DNA from: Poriferisodalis sp022821985
Lineage (GTDB): Bacteria; Actinomycetota; Acidimicrobiia; Acidimicrobiales; Poriferisodalaceae
DNA length: 64,000 bases
Assembly (NCBI RefSeq): GCF_965219595.1
Contig: NZ_OZ244781.1
Coordinates: 1,426,001-1,490,000 of the forward strand
Direction of reading: 5' to 3'
Below, one piece after another: positions 23,985-32,799 of the stretch. A program made the translations under genes and the position numbers. The notes below the pieces were generated by a model. It did no database searches. It was not told the DNA's origin and saw only the letters and a list, made by a program, of their open reading frames with translations. How positions within the stretch are numbered: position 1 is the first letter of the stretch; every line of letters starts with the position of its first letter.

Positions 23985-24923
23985 CTATCGCACGAGTGCC
24001 GCGTTGCGGCGCAGTGTTTCGCGTGCCTCGGCGTAGCGCTCGGCGAGACGCTGACCGACGCGCCCAATCCGGTCGATCATCTTCATGAGGCGGTCGCGCG
24101 CCGCTTCCGCGATGCTGGACAGCTCTGTCAATCCCGGCAGATTCCAGTCGCGCAGCACGACGGGCTGCAGGATCTGGTCGTGGTGGATGGCCAGGTCGTA
24201 GATCCCGGCTTCGGCGATGATGCGGGAGTGGGTGTCGAAATCGGTGATGCCCACCCCGGGCATCGCGAAGCTCTTGACTTGGTTGGCGATCGCCACCACT
24301 GCGCTGGAGGGGTCGATCTCGACAGCGGCGCTCATCACGTCGCGGTAGAACAGGAAATGCAGGTTCTCATCGAAAGCGACCCGCCGCATGATGGCCTTGC
24401 CGGCGGGGTCGTCGATGTGGCGCCCGGTGTTGAAGTGCGCGATTCGGGTGGCCAACTCCTGCAGCGTCACGTAGGCAAGGCCTTCCAGCAGGCTCGGCGG
24501 CTGGGGTACCTGCCCGCACTGCACCTGCGCCATGCGCGCCCGCTCCAGTGCCACGGGGTCGAGGGCGCGGGTGACCGACAGGTAGTCGTAGATGACCCGG
24601 CCGTGGCGCCCCTCTTCCGCCGTCCAGCGGCGAACCCACTCGCCCCACGCGCCGTCGCTGCCGAACAGCCGCTCGCTGTCACGGAAGTAGTACGGCAGGT
24701 TCTCCTCGGTGAGCACGTTCACGAAGAGGGCGCTGCGAGCCTCAGGGGTGAGGTTGGCTTCCTCGGGTGACCATTCGTAGTCGGGCGCGAAGTCTTCACC
24801 CCGGCTCCAGGGCACGAGCGCGTGGGGGTGCCATTCCTTGGTCTGCCGAAGATGGCGCGCGAGGAGTCGCTCAACCTCTGGCTCCAGATCGGCGAGCGTC
24901 CGGGCATCAGCCTCTACCGGCAT
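23985..24923 (-). CDS. Acyl-ACP desaturase (soluble di-iron)
   Basis: 312 residues from the ATG at 24923 (MPVEADARTLADLEPEVE). It has the ferritin-like di-iron ligand motifs of the stearoyl-ACP desaturase family: EENLPYY (73-79), TAEEGRHGRV (101-110) and FDENLHFLFY (184-193). Such enzymes insert a double bond into acyl chains bound to acyl carrier protein and supply unsaturated fatty acids. The frame continues upstream to 25001, but the extra residues lack similarity to the family. It stands alone, convergent with the RraA-like gene. Confidence 0.9.
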   Translation of the reverse strand: MPVEADARTLADLEPEVERLLARHLRQTKEWHPHALVPWSRGEDFAPDYEWSPEEANLTPEARSALFVNVLTEENLPYYFRDSERLFGSDGAWGEWVRRWTAEEGRHGRVIYDYLSVTRALDPVALERARMAQVQCGQVPQPPSLLEGLAYVTLQELATRIAHFNTGRHIDDPAGKAIMRRVAFDENLHFLFYRDVMSAAVEIDPSSAVVAIANQVKSFAMPGVGITDFDTHSRIIAEAGIYDLAIHHDQILQPVVLRDWNLPGLTELSSIAEAARDRLMKMIDRIGRVGQRLAERYAEARETLRRNAALVR

Positions 24924-25045
24924 CGGGCATCGCCAATCACCATGCGAGATGGAGCCTAATGATGTAATCCCACCGTTCAGGACGTGCCGAGCCATGAGCA
25001 TGTCGCGCCGATGTCAACCGTCTGGCGCAATGGGTGATCGCGTCG

Positions 25046-25381
25046 TCAGGAACTGGTGCGCACGCCGAGGGCCCGCTCGAGGTTGACGAGGTACCCGGCA
25101 AACGCTTTGCGTCCTGTCACCGTGGCTTCGATCCAGGTGCGCGGCTTGGCGCCGCGGAACTCCTTGGTCGTCGCCACATAGTCGGCGTTTTCCAGCTTGC
25201 GCAGGTGCGTCGTCAGGTTGCCCGGCGTCAGGCCCAGCTGCTTCTGCACGAATCCGTAGGCGAGCCGGTCCCGCTCGTCGAGTGACACGAGCAACGACAT
25301 GATCTGCAGGCGCGCCGGCTGGTGGATGATCTCGTCGAGGTCGATGGCACCGCCGTCGGGCACGGCGCTGGGATCTACCAT
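25046..25381 (-). CDS. Winged-helix transcriptional regulator (MarR/HTH_34-like)
   Basis: A 111-residue protein with a single winged-helix domain (IIHQPARLQIMSLLVSLDE, FVQKQLGLTPGNLTTHLRKLENADYV, RTWIEATVTGRKAFAGYL). The start is placed at the ATG at 25381, which overlaps the TAG of the upstream membrane-protein gene, so the two are co-translated. It very likely controls this operon through the perfect palindrome at 26036-26054. Members of this class usually dimerise and repress; the inducer is unknown. Confidence 0.85.
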   Translation of the reverse strand: MVDPSAVPDGGAIDLDEIIHQPARLQIMSLLVSLDERDRLAYGFVQKQLGLTPGNLTTHLRKLENADYVATTKEFRGAKPRTWIEATVTGRKAFAGYLVNLERALGVRTSS

Positions 25382-26007
25382 TCGCCGGTCCTGCGCACCC
25401 ACATGGCGATGGTTCCGAGCAGTCCGAGCATCGCGAAACCCGACACTGCTGGTGCGATGTCATCGAACAGGTAATGCGGAACGTAGAAGGCCGCGGCCAT
25501 GCCCACGCCGAAGGCGGCGATCACGGTCCGGTTCAGGATTCCGAAGAGCACGTAGCCGAGCGCGATGACGCCCATCAAGACGAAGGGGATCTTCTCTGCG
25601 CCGGACTCGTTCCACAGGCCCGCCGCGCCTGGGAGCAGTCCAGCGGCCGCAGTGACGGTCATCCAGTAGGCGAACACGCGGATCCCGGCGTGTTGCATGG
25701 CGAGGCCCGGCGACAGGGCACGGCCGGCGCGATGGCCGATGGTCATGCTGCCGATGACTCCGAAGGACGTGATGATCGCCCACAGTGGTCCCGGGAACCA
25801 CGGGTAACTGTCGGCGAAGTCGGTTGCGAACGTCGACACGGCGTACTGGGCGAGGTAGGCGATCGTGATGACGCCCGCCCACAGCAGCAGGATCGCCGTG
25901 CTTCCGGCTGTGTACATGGCGCTGCGAGCGCCCTGCATGGTGCTGAGAACGGTCTCCCAGCTCTCGTCGGGATTGAGAGCTGTCGATTCGCCGGTTTCTG
26001 TCGACAT
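25375..26007 (-). CDS. Multi-span membrane protein paired with a winged-helix regulator
   Basis: 210 residues with about five to six hydrophobic segments (residues 37-57, 73-93, 113-135, 143-163, 168-190 and near the C-terminus) and a hydrophilic N-terminus. No enzyme motif was recognised. An AGGAGG lies five bases before the ATG at 26007. The pairing of such a membrane protein with an overlapping winged-helix regulator gene is common in actinobacteria; its physiological role is not known. Confidence 0.78.
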   Translation of the reverse strand: MSTETGESTALNPDESWETVLSTMQGARSAMYTAGSTAILLLWAGVITIAYLAQYAVSTFATDFADSYPWFPGPLWAIITSFGVIGSMTIGHRAGRALSPGLAMQHAGIRVFAYWMTVTAAAGLLPGAAGLWNESGAEKIPFVLMGVIALGYVLFGILNRTVIAAFGVGMAAAFYVPHYLFDDIAPAVSGFAMLGLLGTIAMWVRRTGEW

Positions 26008-26035
26008 CACAACCTCCTAGGTCCGCGATGCAAAC

Positions 26036-26054
26036 TAGTTTGTAATACAAACTA
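26036..26054. promoter_or_regulatory. Perfect 19-base palindromic operator over the promoter of the membrane protein-regulator operon
   Basis: TAGTTTGTA-A-TACAAACTA is a perfect inverted repeat. On the minus strand it overlaps a TATAGT -10 box (26051-26056); TTGCAT (26072-26077) is a possible -35 with a short 15-base spacer. A second palindrome AAACTAGTTT (26032-26041) overlaps it. A dimeric winged-helix protein bound here would block RNA polymerase, so autoregulation by the protein at 25046-25381 is likely. Confidence 0.7.
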
Positions 26055-26118
26055 TACAGGGACGCAAGCGGATGCAAGCGCAATCGGGGGCTGGCTGTGT
26101 GGTGGCCGTGCTCTTGGG

Positions 26119-26739
26119 CTAGGCGTGGGCGTCGAGCGCGGCGCGGTAGTTGGCTGCGGCGAATTCCCAGTTGATCAGGTGCTCGACGAACGCATCCACG
26201 TAGGCAGCCCGGGCGTTCTGGTAGTCGAGGTAGTAGGCGTGCTCCCACACGTCGATCACCAGCAGCGCTCTCAGGCCGTCAGTCAGGGGCGTCTGGGCAT
26301 CGTCGGTCTGGACGATGCGCAGCGAGCCCTCGCCGTCGCCGCCCGAACCGTCGATCACGAGCCAGCCCCAGCCCGAAGCGAAGTTGCCGACCGCTCCGGC
26401 GGCAAAGTCGGCCCGGAACGCGTCCACGCCACCGAAGCTTGCCTCCAGCGCCGCCGCCAGGTCGCCGTCGGGCTCGCCGCCGCCACCGGGCGACATCGAC
26501 TGCCAGTAGAAGTTGTGGTTCCACGTCTGAGCTGCTGCATTGAACAGCCCGCCTGCGGGCAGCGAGCACACCAGATCTTCCAGCGCCCGGCCTTCATTGG
26601 GCGTGCCGGCGATGCCGTTGTTCACTGCAGTGACATAGCCAGCGTGATGCTTGCCGTAGTGGAAGCTGATCGTGCGCTCGCTGATGTGCGGCGAGAGCGC
26701 ATCGGGTGCGTAGGGAAGGTCTGGCAGCTGGATCGTCAT
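26119..26739 (-). CDS. sodB: Superoxide dismutase, Fe type (Fe/Mn family)
   Basis: 206 residues. The metal ligands are His27 (FHYGKHHAGY), His76 (TWNHNFYW), Asp164 and His168 (DVWEHAYY). The gating glutamine lies in AAQTWNH (Gln72), as in iron enzymes, while the later position that carries Gln in manganese enzymes reads FASGWGW, which favours iron. It converts superoxide to O2 and H2O2 in the cytoplasm. No secretion signal is present. It is a single gene. Confidence 0.93.
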   Translation of the reverse strand: MTIQLPDLPYAPDALSPHISERTISFHYGKHHAGYVTAVNNGIAGTPNEGRALEDLVCSLPAGGLFNAAAQTWNHNFYWQSMSPGGGGEPDGDLAAALEASFGGVDAFRADFAAGAVGNFASGWGWLVIDGSGGDGEGSLRIVQTDDAQTPLTDGLRALLVIDVWEHAYYLDYQNARAAYVDAFVEHLINWEFAAANYRAALDAHA

Positions 26740-26965
26740 CTGAGTCCCACGTGGTCACCGGCCCGGGCGAGTATGCCAGCGGAAGTCAGAACTTCAGCGT
26801 CGCCCGGGCATGCAACCCGCGGCTTCGAGTGCGCGGGCAGCTCTTGGAGCGACTCAGCGCACGCTGAGATTGCATGAGAACTTGTCCCGCGACCGCGGCC
26901 GCGGGCAGGTGATCGGCGAGTACCGTCCGATGCCGCACGCTGTCGGCCGAAAGGCGGGTCCGTCG
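26740..26965. other. Divergent gap between sodB and the M16 peptidase gene
   Basis: 226 bases holding both promoters. On the sodB side a CATACT box (26769-26774, minus) is a possible -10. On the peptidase side TACCGT near 26922 is a weak candidate. No repeat or operator was seen. The open frame that extends the peptidase upstream to 26810 is not supported by homology. Confidence 0.4.
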
Positions 26966-29900
26966 ATGAAACCAGCCCTCTGGCGCAAGCTTCTGGCCGT
27001 GATCTTCGCGACCGCCCTGCTCGCGGCTGCGTGCGCTCCCGACGAACATGACGCGGTCAGCGAACCCGAAGCGGCCGACGACGAGACGCCCGAGGTTCAC
27101 ACCGAGGAACCAGACGCCGTCGAAGCCGACGCGGAGCCCGAAGCGACCGACGAGCCCGAGCCCGCCGACGAACCTGAGCCTGCCGACGAACCTGAGCCTG
27201 CCGACGAACCTGAGCCTGCCGAGGAGCCCGCCGACGAGCCGATCGGCGACCCCGTCGATCTGGGCGAGTTCAACGATTACGAGCCCGGTGATCCGGACGC
27301 AACCCTGCTGCCGGTGGACTCGGAGGTGCTGATCGGCCAGCTCCCCAACGGCCTCACCTACTACCTGCGCTCGAACGACTCGCCCGGCAAGGCGATCATG
27401 ATGCACTTGGTCGTCAATGCGGGGGGCGTCCTCGACCCCGACGGCGCAGAGGGCGCAGCGCACTTCCTCGAACACATGATGTTCAACGGAACTGAGCGCT
27501 TTTCCAAGAACGAGCTCCTCCAGGTGCTCCGCGACTTCGGCACCGATTTCGGCCCCGATTTGAACGCATACACCAGCCCCGATGAAACCGTCTACATCCT
27601 CGATTTCAAGCTCGATCACCCCGGTGCAATCGGCCTCGGCTTCACGGTGCTGTCCGAATGGGCATCAGCGGCCACGCTCCTGCCTGACGATGTCGATGCC
27701 GAACGGGGGATCGTCCTTGACGAGTACCGCCTGCGTGATGAGTCAGCGTCGGGAAGGATCTCGAACTTCCTCGACGCCATCTACTACTCCGGAACCGTCT
27801 ATGAAGGCATGCTCATCGGCGGCAGCGAGGAATCCAATCTGTCCATGACCGCTGAGGTCTTGCGCGAGTTCTACGACACGTGGTACCGACCGGACAACAT
27901 GGCAGTGGTGGTCGTGGGCGACCTGGCTGTCTCCGAGATGGAAACGCTGGTGGAGCACTACTTCGCGGAGCTCGCGCCGCGTACACCGACTGCCCCGGCG
28001 CAGCCCGACCGGTCTGCCTTCATTGCCGACTTCGTGGACGAGCCGGTGACCGATGTGGTCACGCACCCCGACCACGGCCCCATCTACATCTCGCTCGACT
28101 GGCAGCTGCCCGCGTGGCCCGCGGGGACGGTCGGGGGTGAGCGGCTTCGGTTCATGGAGGACCTGATCGCTCGCATGCTCGACATCCGGCTCGATGCCGC
28201 ATTCCGGGCCGGTCAGCTGTCACAAACCACAGAACCGCACTTCAGCGCGTTTCCGGCTGCGCGCGGTTTGCGCCTGTATGGCACGAACTACCAAGGCCCG
28301 GATCTCAACCAGGCAACCACCGACTACATCTCGGTGGTGCATGGCGCGGCCCACTTCGGTTTCACCCAGGCAGAGCTCGACCAGGCGGTGAGCGCGTTTC
28401 GTACCTCGCTCGAGTTCCAGCTCGAGAGTGACGAAACCCGGCAGGACCGGGAGTACTCCTTCGGCTACGCAGCGCATTTCCTGAGCGGCGCCGATGTCTC
28501 ATCGACGCCGGATCGGGTGGCCCGGTTGACCTCGCTGCTCGACACATACACGGTCGAAGAGCTGACCGCACATCTGCGTTGGCTCTTGGAGATTGCGCCG
28601 CCGCTGGTGGTGTCGATCGGACCCGACCCGGCTGACGTGCCGACCGCGGAGGAACTGCGTGCCGCGGTAGACGCGGCGGTTCCGCTGGCACCGCCGGCGG
28701 CGCAGGAGGCCATCGACGCACTCATGGCACGGCCGGATCCGGCCGCACCCGCCGCCGAGCGACCAGTTGGCCTGTTCGACGACGCCTACGAGTGGGAATT
28801 CCCCAACGGCGCAACGGTGGTGTTCGCGCCGTCGGACATCGCGGCCGGCGAGGTGACGGTGGTAGCGGAGAGCCTGGGTGGCTGGTCGTCACTGTCAGTG
28901 GGCGATTCGGCCCTGGTGCGTCATGCAGTCGGCGCGGTCGCTTCGAGCGGCGTCGGTGACGCGACAGCCACCCAGCTCGACGAGTATTTGGCCACCACGA
29001 CGGCCCGGGTCAGCCCATTCATCGGCGAGCACTCCGAAGGCTTCTCGGGCGCTGCGGGGGCGGGCGACCTCGAAGCACTCTTCGCCCTGCTGCACCTGTA
29101 TGTCACTGAGCCGCGCATCACCGAGGTGGCGGTCAACGAGCAGATCCAAGCGATGCAAACCCGCCTGGCGAACGCCGAGACCTTCCCTCTGTGGATCTCC
29201 GAGCTGCAACTGCTGGATGCGCTTTTCCAGGGCAGCCCCTGGTACCAGTTCATTGCCACTCAGGATCAGATCGACGCCACCACCGCCGACGTGCTGCTCG
29301 GCCTCTATCAAGCACGGCTGAGCAATGTGGACGATCTGATGGTGGCAGTTGTCGGCGACATCGACCGGGCCACGGTGGCGGACTTGGCGGCGCGCTACAT
29401 CGGCACGCTGCCCGCTGGTGCGGAAGACACCTTCACCGACCACAACCCGGGCTTCCCGTCGGGTATTCAGCGCATCACGATTCCAGTCGAAGCTGACTCC
29501 GGCTCGGCGGGGCTCAACATCGTGTTCGGCGCCCCCACAACGCTCACCGTCAAGACCCTGGTTCTCAGCGATGTGGCCGCGGCGGTCATCAACGATTTGC
29601 TCGACGGTCGAGTACGCGAGCAGCTCGGCGAGACCTACTCGGTCAGCGCGTTTGTGTCGCCCGACGACGCGACGGGCAAATGGACGGCACGCATCAACGC
29701 CACCGGGCCGTCGGATGGGCTTGAGACGAGCCACGCCGCCATCGTGGAGATCGTGGCGGAGCTGATTGCCGATGGTCCGACCGATCGCGACTTGCAGCAG
29801 GCAATCTCGGTGACGCGAGACAACTACGTGCTCGAGTCGAACTCCTCGATTGTCAACCCGCTCTTGCGGCGCCACCACGCCGACGACAGCAGCGTCGGCA

Positions 29901-30016
29901 CACCTGCTCAGCGACGCGCAGTTCTCGACGAGATCACGGCCGCCGAGGTGCAGGCACACATCGCACTGTGGTTCAACCTTGACAACCGCATCGAGGTGTT
30001 CCGCTCCGAGCAGTAG
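26966..30016 (+). CDS. M16-family zinc metallopeptidase, predicted lipoprotein
   Basis: 1,016 residues from the ATG at 26966 (MKPALWRKLLAVIFATALLAAAC). The signal peptide ends in a possible lipobox with Cys23, so the protein is probably exported and lipid-anchored. Residues 30-95 are an acidic linker containing EPEPAD repeats. The first M16 domain carries the inverted zinc motif HFLEH (His166, Glu169, His170) with the third ligand Glu246. Inactive-type M16 domains follow, as in PqqL/pitrilysin-like enzymes. It probably degrades peptides outside the membrane. Its 3' end overlaps truA, which is on the other strand, by 44 bases. Confidence 0.88.
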   Translation: MKPALWRKLLAVIFATALLAAACAPDEHDAVSEPEAADDETPEVHTEEPDAVEADAEPEATDEPEPADEPEPADEPEPADEPEPAEEPADEPIGDPVDLGEFNDYEPGDPDATLLPVDSEVLIGQLPNGLTYYLRSNDSPGKAIMMHLVVNAGGVLDPDGAEGAAHFLEHMMFNGTERFSKNELLQVLRDFGTDFGPDLNAYTSPDETVYILDFKLDHPGAIGLGFTVLSEWASAATLLPDDVDAERGIVLDEYRLRDESASGRISNFLDAIYYSGTVYEGMLIGGSEESNLSMTAEVLREFYDTWYRPDNMAVVVVGDLAVSEMETLVEHYFAELAPRTPTAPAQPDRSAFIADFVDEPVTDVVTHPDHGPIYISLDWQLPAWPAGTVGGERLRFMEDLIARMLDIRLDAAFRAGQLSQTTEPHFSAFPAARGLRLYGTNYQGPDLNQATTDYISVVHGAAHFGFTQAELDQAVSAFRTSLEFQLESDETRQDREYSFGYAAHFLSGADVSSTPDRVARLTSLLDTYTVEELTAHLRWLLEIAPPLVVSIGPDPADVPTAEELRAAVDAAVPLAPPAAQEAIDALMARPDPAAPAAERPVGLFDDAYEWEFPNGATVVFAPSDIAAGEVTVVAESLGGWSSLSVGDSALVRHAVGAVASSGVGDATATQLDEYLATTTARVSPFIGEHSEGFSGAAGAGDLEALFALLHLYVTEPRITEVAVNEQIQAMQTRLANAETFPLWISELQLLDALFQGSPWYQFIATQDQIDATTADVLLGLYQARLSNVDDLMVAVVGDIDRATVADLAARYIGTLPAGAEDTFTDHNPGFPSGIQRITIPVEADSGSAGLNIVFGAPTTLTVKTLVLSDVAAAVINDLLDGRVREQLGETYSVSAFVSPDDATGKWTARINATGPSDGLETSHAAIVEIVAELIADGPTDRDLQQAISVTRDNYVLESNSSIVNPLLRRHHADDSSVGTPAQRRAVLDEITAAEVQAHIALWFNLDNRIEVFRSEQ
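27164..27217 (+). repeat. Three exact 18-base coding repeats
   Basis: The unit GCCGACGAACCTGAGCCT occurs three times without a gap and encodes ADEPEP in the acidic linker after the lipoprotein signal. The exactness suggests recent expansion by slippage, so the linker length probably varies between strains. Confidence 0.9.
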
Positions 30017-30857
30017 CTGCCCGGGCGGCTGTCGCCGCCGTGCCGATTGTCGATGAACTGTCTGCGTAGCGGACGGCGACGAGCGTCAACCCGTGTGGCG
30101 GCGCGATTGTCGCCGCCGCGTCTCGGCTGCGTGCAGCCAGCACAGCGGGCACGTCGCCGGCTGCCCGGTCGCCGCGCCCCACGGCCACGCACTGGCCCAC
30201 GATGGCCCGCACCATCTGGTGACAGAACGCGTTGGCCTCGATCTCGAACAGCCACTGGGCACCCTCAGCCGACCAGCGCGCCCTCGACACGGTGCGCACC
30301 AGCGACGCGTCGGGACGATCCTTCGGTCGCCGGCAGAACGAGGTGAAGTCGTGCTCGCCCACGAAGTGACCTGCGGCGGCATTCATCTGACCGATGTCGA
30401 GCGGAGCCGCAACGTGCCATTCGAGGTCGGCGCAGCGGGGATCGGGATGGGTGGCGTTGCGAATGCGGTATTCGTACGCACGGGACGTTGCCGAATGGCG
30501 CGCATCGAAGCTGTCGTCGGCGAACGTGGCGGCTGCGACGGCGATCTCGGGGTTCAGCAAGCGGTTGAGCGCGGACGCCAAGCGCGAGGGGCCGGCTGAG
30601 TCGAGCCGCCGCAGCCCCTCGCCGCCGATCCGGAACGACACGACCTGCCCGGTGGCGTGAACGCCTGCATCGGTGCGGCCGGCCACGGTCAGCACGGGCG
30701 CTTCGCCCAGGATGCGCTCGAGCCCGGCGGCCAGCTCGCCAGCCACCGTGCGAACGCCTTCATTGGCGGCGAAGCCGCGAAAACCCGTGCCGCGGTACGC
30801 CACATCCAACCGCACTGTTCGCTGCGGGTTTCCGCAGGGCGCCTCATGCTCGTTCAC
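29973..30857 (-). CDS. truA: tRNA pseudouridine(38-40) synthase
   Basis: About 294 residues. The catalytic motif AGRTDAGVHATGQV holds the nucleophilic Asp, and FDARHSATSRAYEYRI, CHQMVRAIVGQCVAVGRG and PPHGLTLVAVRY complete the TruA signature. It makes pseudouridine in the anticodon arm. The start is set at the GTG at 30857, because a TACCGT -10 box ends seven bases upstream; the in-frame GTG at 30866 overlaps that box. The C-terminus runs about 25 residues past the family's usual end and 44 bases into the convergent peptidase gene. In relatives truA follows rplQ on the same strand, so it has moved and flipped. Confidence 0.93.
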   Translation of the reverse strand: MNEHEAPCGNPQRTVRLDVAYRGTGFRGFAANEGVRTVAGELAAGLERILGEAPVLTVAGRTDAGVHATGQVVSFRIGGEGLRRLDSAGPSRLASALNRLLNPEIAVAAATFADDSFDARHSATSRAYEYRIRNATHPDPRCADLEWHVAAPLDIGQMNAAAGHFVGEHDFTSFCRRPKDRPDASLVRTVSRARWSAEGAQWLFEIEANAFCHQMVRAIVGQCVAVGRGDRAAGDVPAVLAARSRDAAATIAPPHGLTLVAVRYADSSSTIGTAATAARAATARSGTPRCGCQG

Positions 30858-30864
30858 CGCTGGC

Positions 30865-30870
30865 ACGGTA
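30865..30870 (-). promoter_or_regulatory. -10 box of a probable leaderless truA promoter
   Basis: On the minus strand TACCGT is followed by seven bases and the GTG at 30857-30855. It fits the TAnnnT-N6/7-RTG pattern seen at other genes of this window. Confidence 0.4.
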
Positions 30871-30960
30871 ACTTCGCTGGGAGCGGTGCAGTCACGGCCA
30901 ATCGTTGACCCGGCTGCATCGGCTCGGCCGCATCGGCCAGGTCACAGGGGGATACCGCAC

Positions 30961-32682
30961 ATGCTCGATACCAGGATTGCGGGCGGCACGATCATCGACG
31001 GCACGGGGACGCCGCGGGTCCAAGGCGACGTCGGCATCTCCGACGGTCGCATCGTGGCCGTCGGCGACGAGGCCACGCAGGCGGCAGGTGCCGCCAAGCG
31101 CACCATCGACGCCTCCGGCATGGTGGTCGCGCCCGGCTTCGTCGACATCCACACCCACTTCGACGCCCAGGTCTTCTGGGACACCACCCTGTCTCCGTCG
31201 CCATTGCACGGCGTGACCACAGTGATCGGCGGCAACTGCGGCTTCACCATCGCCCCGCTGGCACCCGACCACGGCGATTACCTGATGCGGATGCTCGCCC
31301 GGGTGGAGGGCATGCCGCTCGAATCGCTGCAGGAGGGTGTGCCGTGGGACTGGCGCAGTTTCGGCGAGTACCTCGACTCGATCGACGGCACGCTGATGCC
31401 CAACGCCGGGTTCCTGGTGGGACACTGCGCGCTGCGGCGGATCGTGATGGGGGAGCGCTCGGTGGGCCACGAGGCCACGCCCGACGAGCTCCAGGCCATG
31501 AAGCAGCTGCTGGCCGAGAGCATCGCCTCGGGCGGGCTGGGCTTCAGCTCGTCGTGGGCCAAAACGCACAACGATGCCGCTGGCGAAGCTGTGCCCTCGC
31601 GCCACGCTTCGGCCACTGAGCTCATCGAGCTGTGCTCGGTGCTGCGGTCGAGTCCGGCGGTGGCTCTCGAGTTCATCCCGACCATCGAGCGCTTCGACAC
31701 CGACGTGTACCAGCTGCTCGCCGACATGTCGGTGGCGGCGGACCGGCCGCTCAACTGGAACGTGATCTTCGCCAACGGCCGGCATCGAGATGTCATCGCC
31801 CAGAAGCTCGAAGCCAGCAACTTCGCCGCTCGCCAGGGCGGGCGCGTGGTGGCGCTGACCGCCCCGATGCCAGCGGTCAGCCGCCTGTGCTTCGAGAGCG
31901 GATTCCTGCTCGACACGCTGCACGGCTGGGCCGAGCCCATGGCGCTGCCGCCGGCGCAGAAGATGCAGCTGCTGGCCGACCCGCAGCGCCGCGCCGAGCT
32001 GAACGATCTCGCCCAGCAGCCGAGCGCGTTCCGGGGCGTGGCCCGCTGGGAGCGTCTTACGGTTGGCGAGGTCACCAAGCCCGAGCTCACGCACTTCGAG
32101 GGTCGCACGATCGGCGAGATTGCCGACGAGCAGGGCATCACACCGTGGGATGCGCTGTGCGACTTGGTCGTTGCCGATGATCTCAAGACCGGCCTGTACC
32201 CGCGTGCCGCTGGCGACGACGACGACAGCTGGGCGCTGCGCCAGGAGCTGTGGAACGACGACCGCTGCGTGATCGGCGCGTCGGACGCTGGCGCACACCT
32301 CGACTTCCTGGCCACGTTCAACTACTCGACGTACCTGCTGGCCGCAGCCCGTGACCGCCAGATGCTCGAGCTGGAAGATGCCATACACAAGCTCACCGAC
32401 GTTCCGGCCCGCCTGTACGGCCTCGCGGACCGCGGTCGTTTAGCGGAGGGCTGCCATGCCGACGTCGTGGTGTTCGACCCCGACGGCGTGGCGCCGAAGC
32501 CGATCGAGGTGCGCGAGGACCTGCCCGGCGGCGCGTGGCGCCTGTACGGCGAGGCCGACGGCATCGACACGGTGCTGATCAACGGCCAAGTCGCCGTGAG
32601 CGGCGGCGAGTTCACCGACGCGCGACCGGGAACCCTGTTGCGTGCCGGGCGTGACACGGTGCCGGTGACAGCGGTCGGCTGA
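30961..32682 (+). CDS. Amidohydrolase family protein (N-acyl-D-amino-acid deacylase type)
   Basis: 573 residues. It has the amidohydrolase N-terminal beta-sandwich (RIAGGTIIDGTGTPRVQGDV), the metal motif VDIHTHFDAQ (His64, His66), the VIGGNCGFTIAP segment with Cys93 that is typical of D-aminoacylases, and a late GASDAGAHLD motif with the catalytic Asp. Such enzymes hydrolyse N-acyl-D-amino acids or related amides. An AGGGGG lies nine bases before the ATG at 30961; the longer upstream frame is a shadow of truA. Substrate specificity cannot be read from the sequence. Confidence 0.87.
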   Translation: MLDTRIAGGTIIDGTGTPRVQGDVGISDGRIVAVGDEATQAAGAAKRTIDASGMVVAPGFVDIHTHFDAQVFWDTTLSPSPLHGVTTVIGGNCGFTIAPLAPDHGDYLMRMLARVEGMPLESLQEGVPWDWRSFGEYLDSIDGTLMPNAGFLVGHCALRRIVMGERSVGHEATPDELQAMKQLLAESIASGGLGFSSSWAKTHNDAAGEAVPSRHASATELIELCSVLRSSPAVALEFIPTIERFDTDVYQLLADMSVAADRPLNWNVIFANGRHRDVIAQKLEASNFAARQGGRVVALTAPMPAVSRLCFESGFLLDTLHGWAEPMALPPAQKMQLLADPQRRAELNDLAQQPSAFRGVARWERLTVGEVTKPELTHFEGRTIGEIADEQGITPWDALCDLVVADDLKTGLYPRAAGDDDDSWALRQELWNDDRCVIGASDAGAHLDFLATFNYSTYLLAAARDRQMLELEDAIHKLTDVPARLYGLADRGRLAEGCHADVVVFDPDGVAPKPIEVREDLPGGAWRLYGEADGIDTVLINGQVAVSGGEFTDARPGTLLRAGRDTVPVTAVG

Positions 32683-32748
32683 CACTTCGAAACAGCACCT
32701 GCAGCGGTGCCGCGACTGCTGGTGCCCTGCAGCGTGGTGGCTACTGCC

Positions 32749-32757
32749 CGGTAGCCT
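32749..32757 (+). promoter_or_regulatory. Extended -10 element before rplM
   Basis: CGGTAGCCT, identical to the rplC promoter -10 region. TAGCCT (32752-32757) lies 42 bases before the rplM start. No good -35 is present at 17 bases. Confidence 0.45.
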
Positions 32758-32799
32758 CTTGGGGTCTGTCTCGCAGTCGACCCCATGCGGAGTTCCAGC

